A stretch of 6,328 nt of DNA from Myxococcales bacterium (lineage in GTDB: Bacteria; Myxococcota_C; UBA6777): assembly GCA_027005175.1 (NCBI GenBank), contig JALTMC010000228.1, positions 1 to 6,328 of the forward strand. The letters run 5' to 3'. The position numbers were made by a program, and so were the translations under genes. The notes under the pieces are model-generated. The model did not search any database. It worked only from the letters and a program-made list of their open reading frames with translations, and had not been told where the DNA came from. Positions 5,908-6,328 of this stretch are shown piece after piece (the first letter of the stretch is position 1; each line of letters opens with the position of its first letter).

Positions 5908-6246
5908 ATGGAAGGCCTGATCTTCGTTCTTTTGATTGCTGTGATCCTAGGGGCTGCGTACCGTCGCAAACGAAAAAAACGACAAGCCAAGGTCAAGCAA
6001 ATCCAACTTCCAGGACGTACCCCTGCCACAGCAGAAATGATCCACCACTCCAGACAGATCGATACCTTCGTTCGCCAACAACGCTGTCACTGCGGAGGCA
6101 AAGTCTATGTCTGCGCCCAATCAAATATCCAAAACCACGGTGTCACAGCGATGAGTCATCACAAAAAAATGCACGTCGCTGTATGCGAGTGCATGCGATG
6201 TGAAGAAGTTCACCGGTTCTATTTCGAGATCGAATACCTCAACTGA
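5908..6246 (+). CDS. Small membrane protein with zinc-ribbon-like cysteines
   Basis: The 112-residue product has one hydrophobic N-terminal segment (about residues 3-18, LIFVLLIAVILGAAY) followed by the very basic RRKRKKRQAK. The positive-inside rule therefore places the C-terminal domain in the cytoplasm. That domain has Cys60-x-Cys62-Gly-Gly and, after about 30 residues, Cys93-x-Cys95-x2-Cys98, with Cys69 between. Two such knuckles flanking a loop are typical of zinc ribbons. The region between holds several His residues (H77, H84, H85, H89), and the end (VHRFYFEIEY) looks like a beta strand. I recognise no named family, so the function is unknown; a membrane-tethered zinc-binding adaptor is a guess. 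It is divergent from the large exported protein, begins 41 bases after the second 38-bp repeat, and its last codon and stop form the start of a tandem repeat. Confidence 0.75.
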   Translation: MEGLIFVLLIAVILGAAYRRKRKKRQAKVKQIQLPGRTPATAEMIHHSRQIDTFVRQQRCHCGGKVYVCAQSNIQNHGVTAMSHHKKMHVAVCECMRCEEVHRFYFEIEYLN

Positions 6247-6328
6247 CCCCTACCCATCCATCCCAAACCCCAATGAACTGACCCCTACCCATCCATCCCA
6301 AACCCCAATGAACTGACCCCTACCCATC
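6241..6328 (+). repeat. 35-bp tandem repeat, at least 2.5 copies
   Basis: Unit 1 is 6241-6275, unit 2 is 6276-6310 and a partial unit 3 is 6311-6328; all are identical where they overlap. Each unit begins AACTGACCCCTACCC and ends in AACCCCAATG. The first unit contains the last Asn codon and the TGA of the small gene, and every junction reads ATGAACTGA. The array is cut by the end of the window, so its full length is unknown. There are no unique spacers between units, so it is a minisatellite, not a CRISPR array. Confidence 0.92.

Noticed and set aside
5727-6203. A 158-codon plus-strand frame starting upstream of the small zinc-ribbon gene.
   Set aside because: It runs through the two 38-bp repeats in different frames, is full of Arg, Ser and Pro with no domain, and overlaps the better-supported gene at 5908, which has a strong ribosome binding site and a membrane segment.

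Overview
The window holds two large genes on the minus strand, one small gene on the plus strand, and several direct repeats. It carries no rRNA, tRNA, transposase, integrase or cas gene that I can recognise. Base composition is near 50% GC by eye. A secreted protein with many Cys/Asp-rich MopE-type metal-binding motifs plus an NHL beta-propeller is the kind of protein abundant in Myxococcota and related former Deltaproteobacteria, so that is my best guess at the source. It is an inference from one gene family.

Layout. Positions 1-360 have no confident gene. In plus frame 3 there is protein-like sequence broken by stop codons, then a possible 56-codon ORF (237-407), and the stretch 8-188 holds five small hairpins. 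Positions 361-1638 (minus) encode a 425-residue N-formylglutamate amidohydrolase-like protein with a long C-terminal extension. After a 104-base gap, 1743-5633 (minus) encodes the main gene of the window: a 1296-residue exported protein with a signal peptide, about 110 residues of Cys-rich N-terminal region, fifteen MopE-type motifs (C-x2-x-D-x2-C-x-G-x2-D) and a C-terminal propeller of six NHL blades. The signal-peptide codons contain a perfect (GGTTT)x4 run. Part of the stalk is a two-fold repeat of a 162-residue, three-motif block.

Positions 5634-5907 form a divergent intergenic region with a perfect 38-bp direct repeat (two copies, 33 bp apart). Positions 5908-6246 (plus) encode a 112-residue protein with one N-terminal membrane segment and a zinc-ribbon-like cysteine pattern. 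A 35-bp tandem repeat starts in the last sense codon of that gene and runs off the end of the window.

How the genes work together: the two minus-strand genes could be co-transcribed (same strand, 104-base gap, only a weak hairpin between them), but nothing in the sequence ties an amidohydrolase-like enzyme to an exported metal-binding adhesin-like protein. The most notable items are the stalk-plus-propeller architecture, the pentanucleotide run that would switch the big gene off if it gained or lost one unit, and the two non-coding repeat families flanking the small zinc-ribbon gene.
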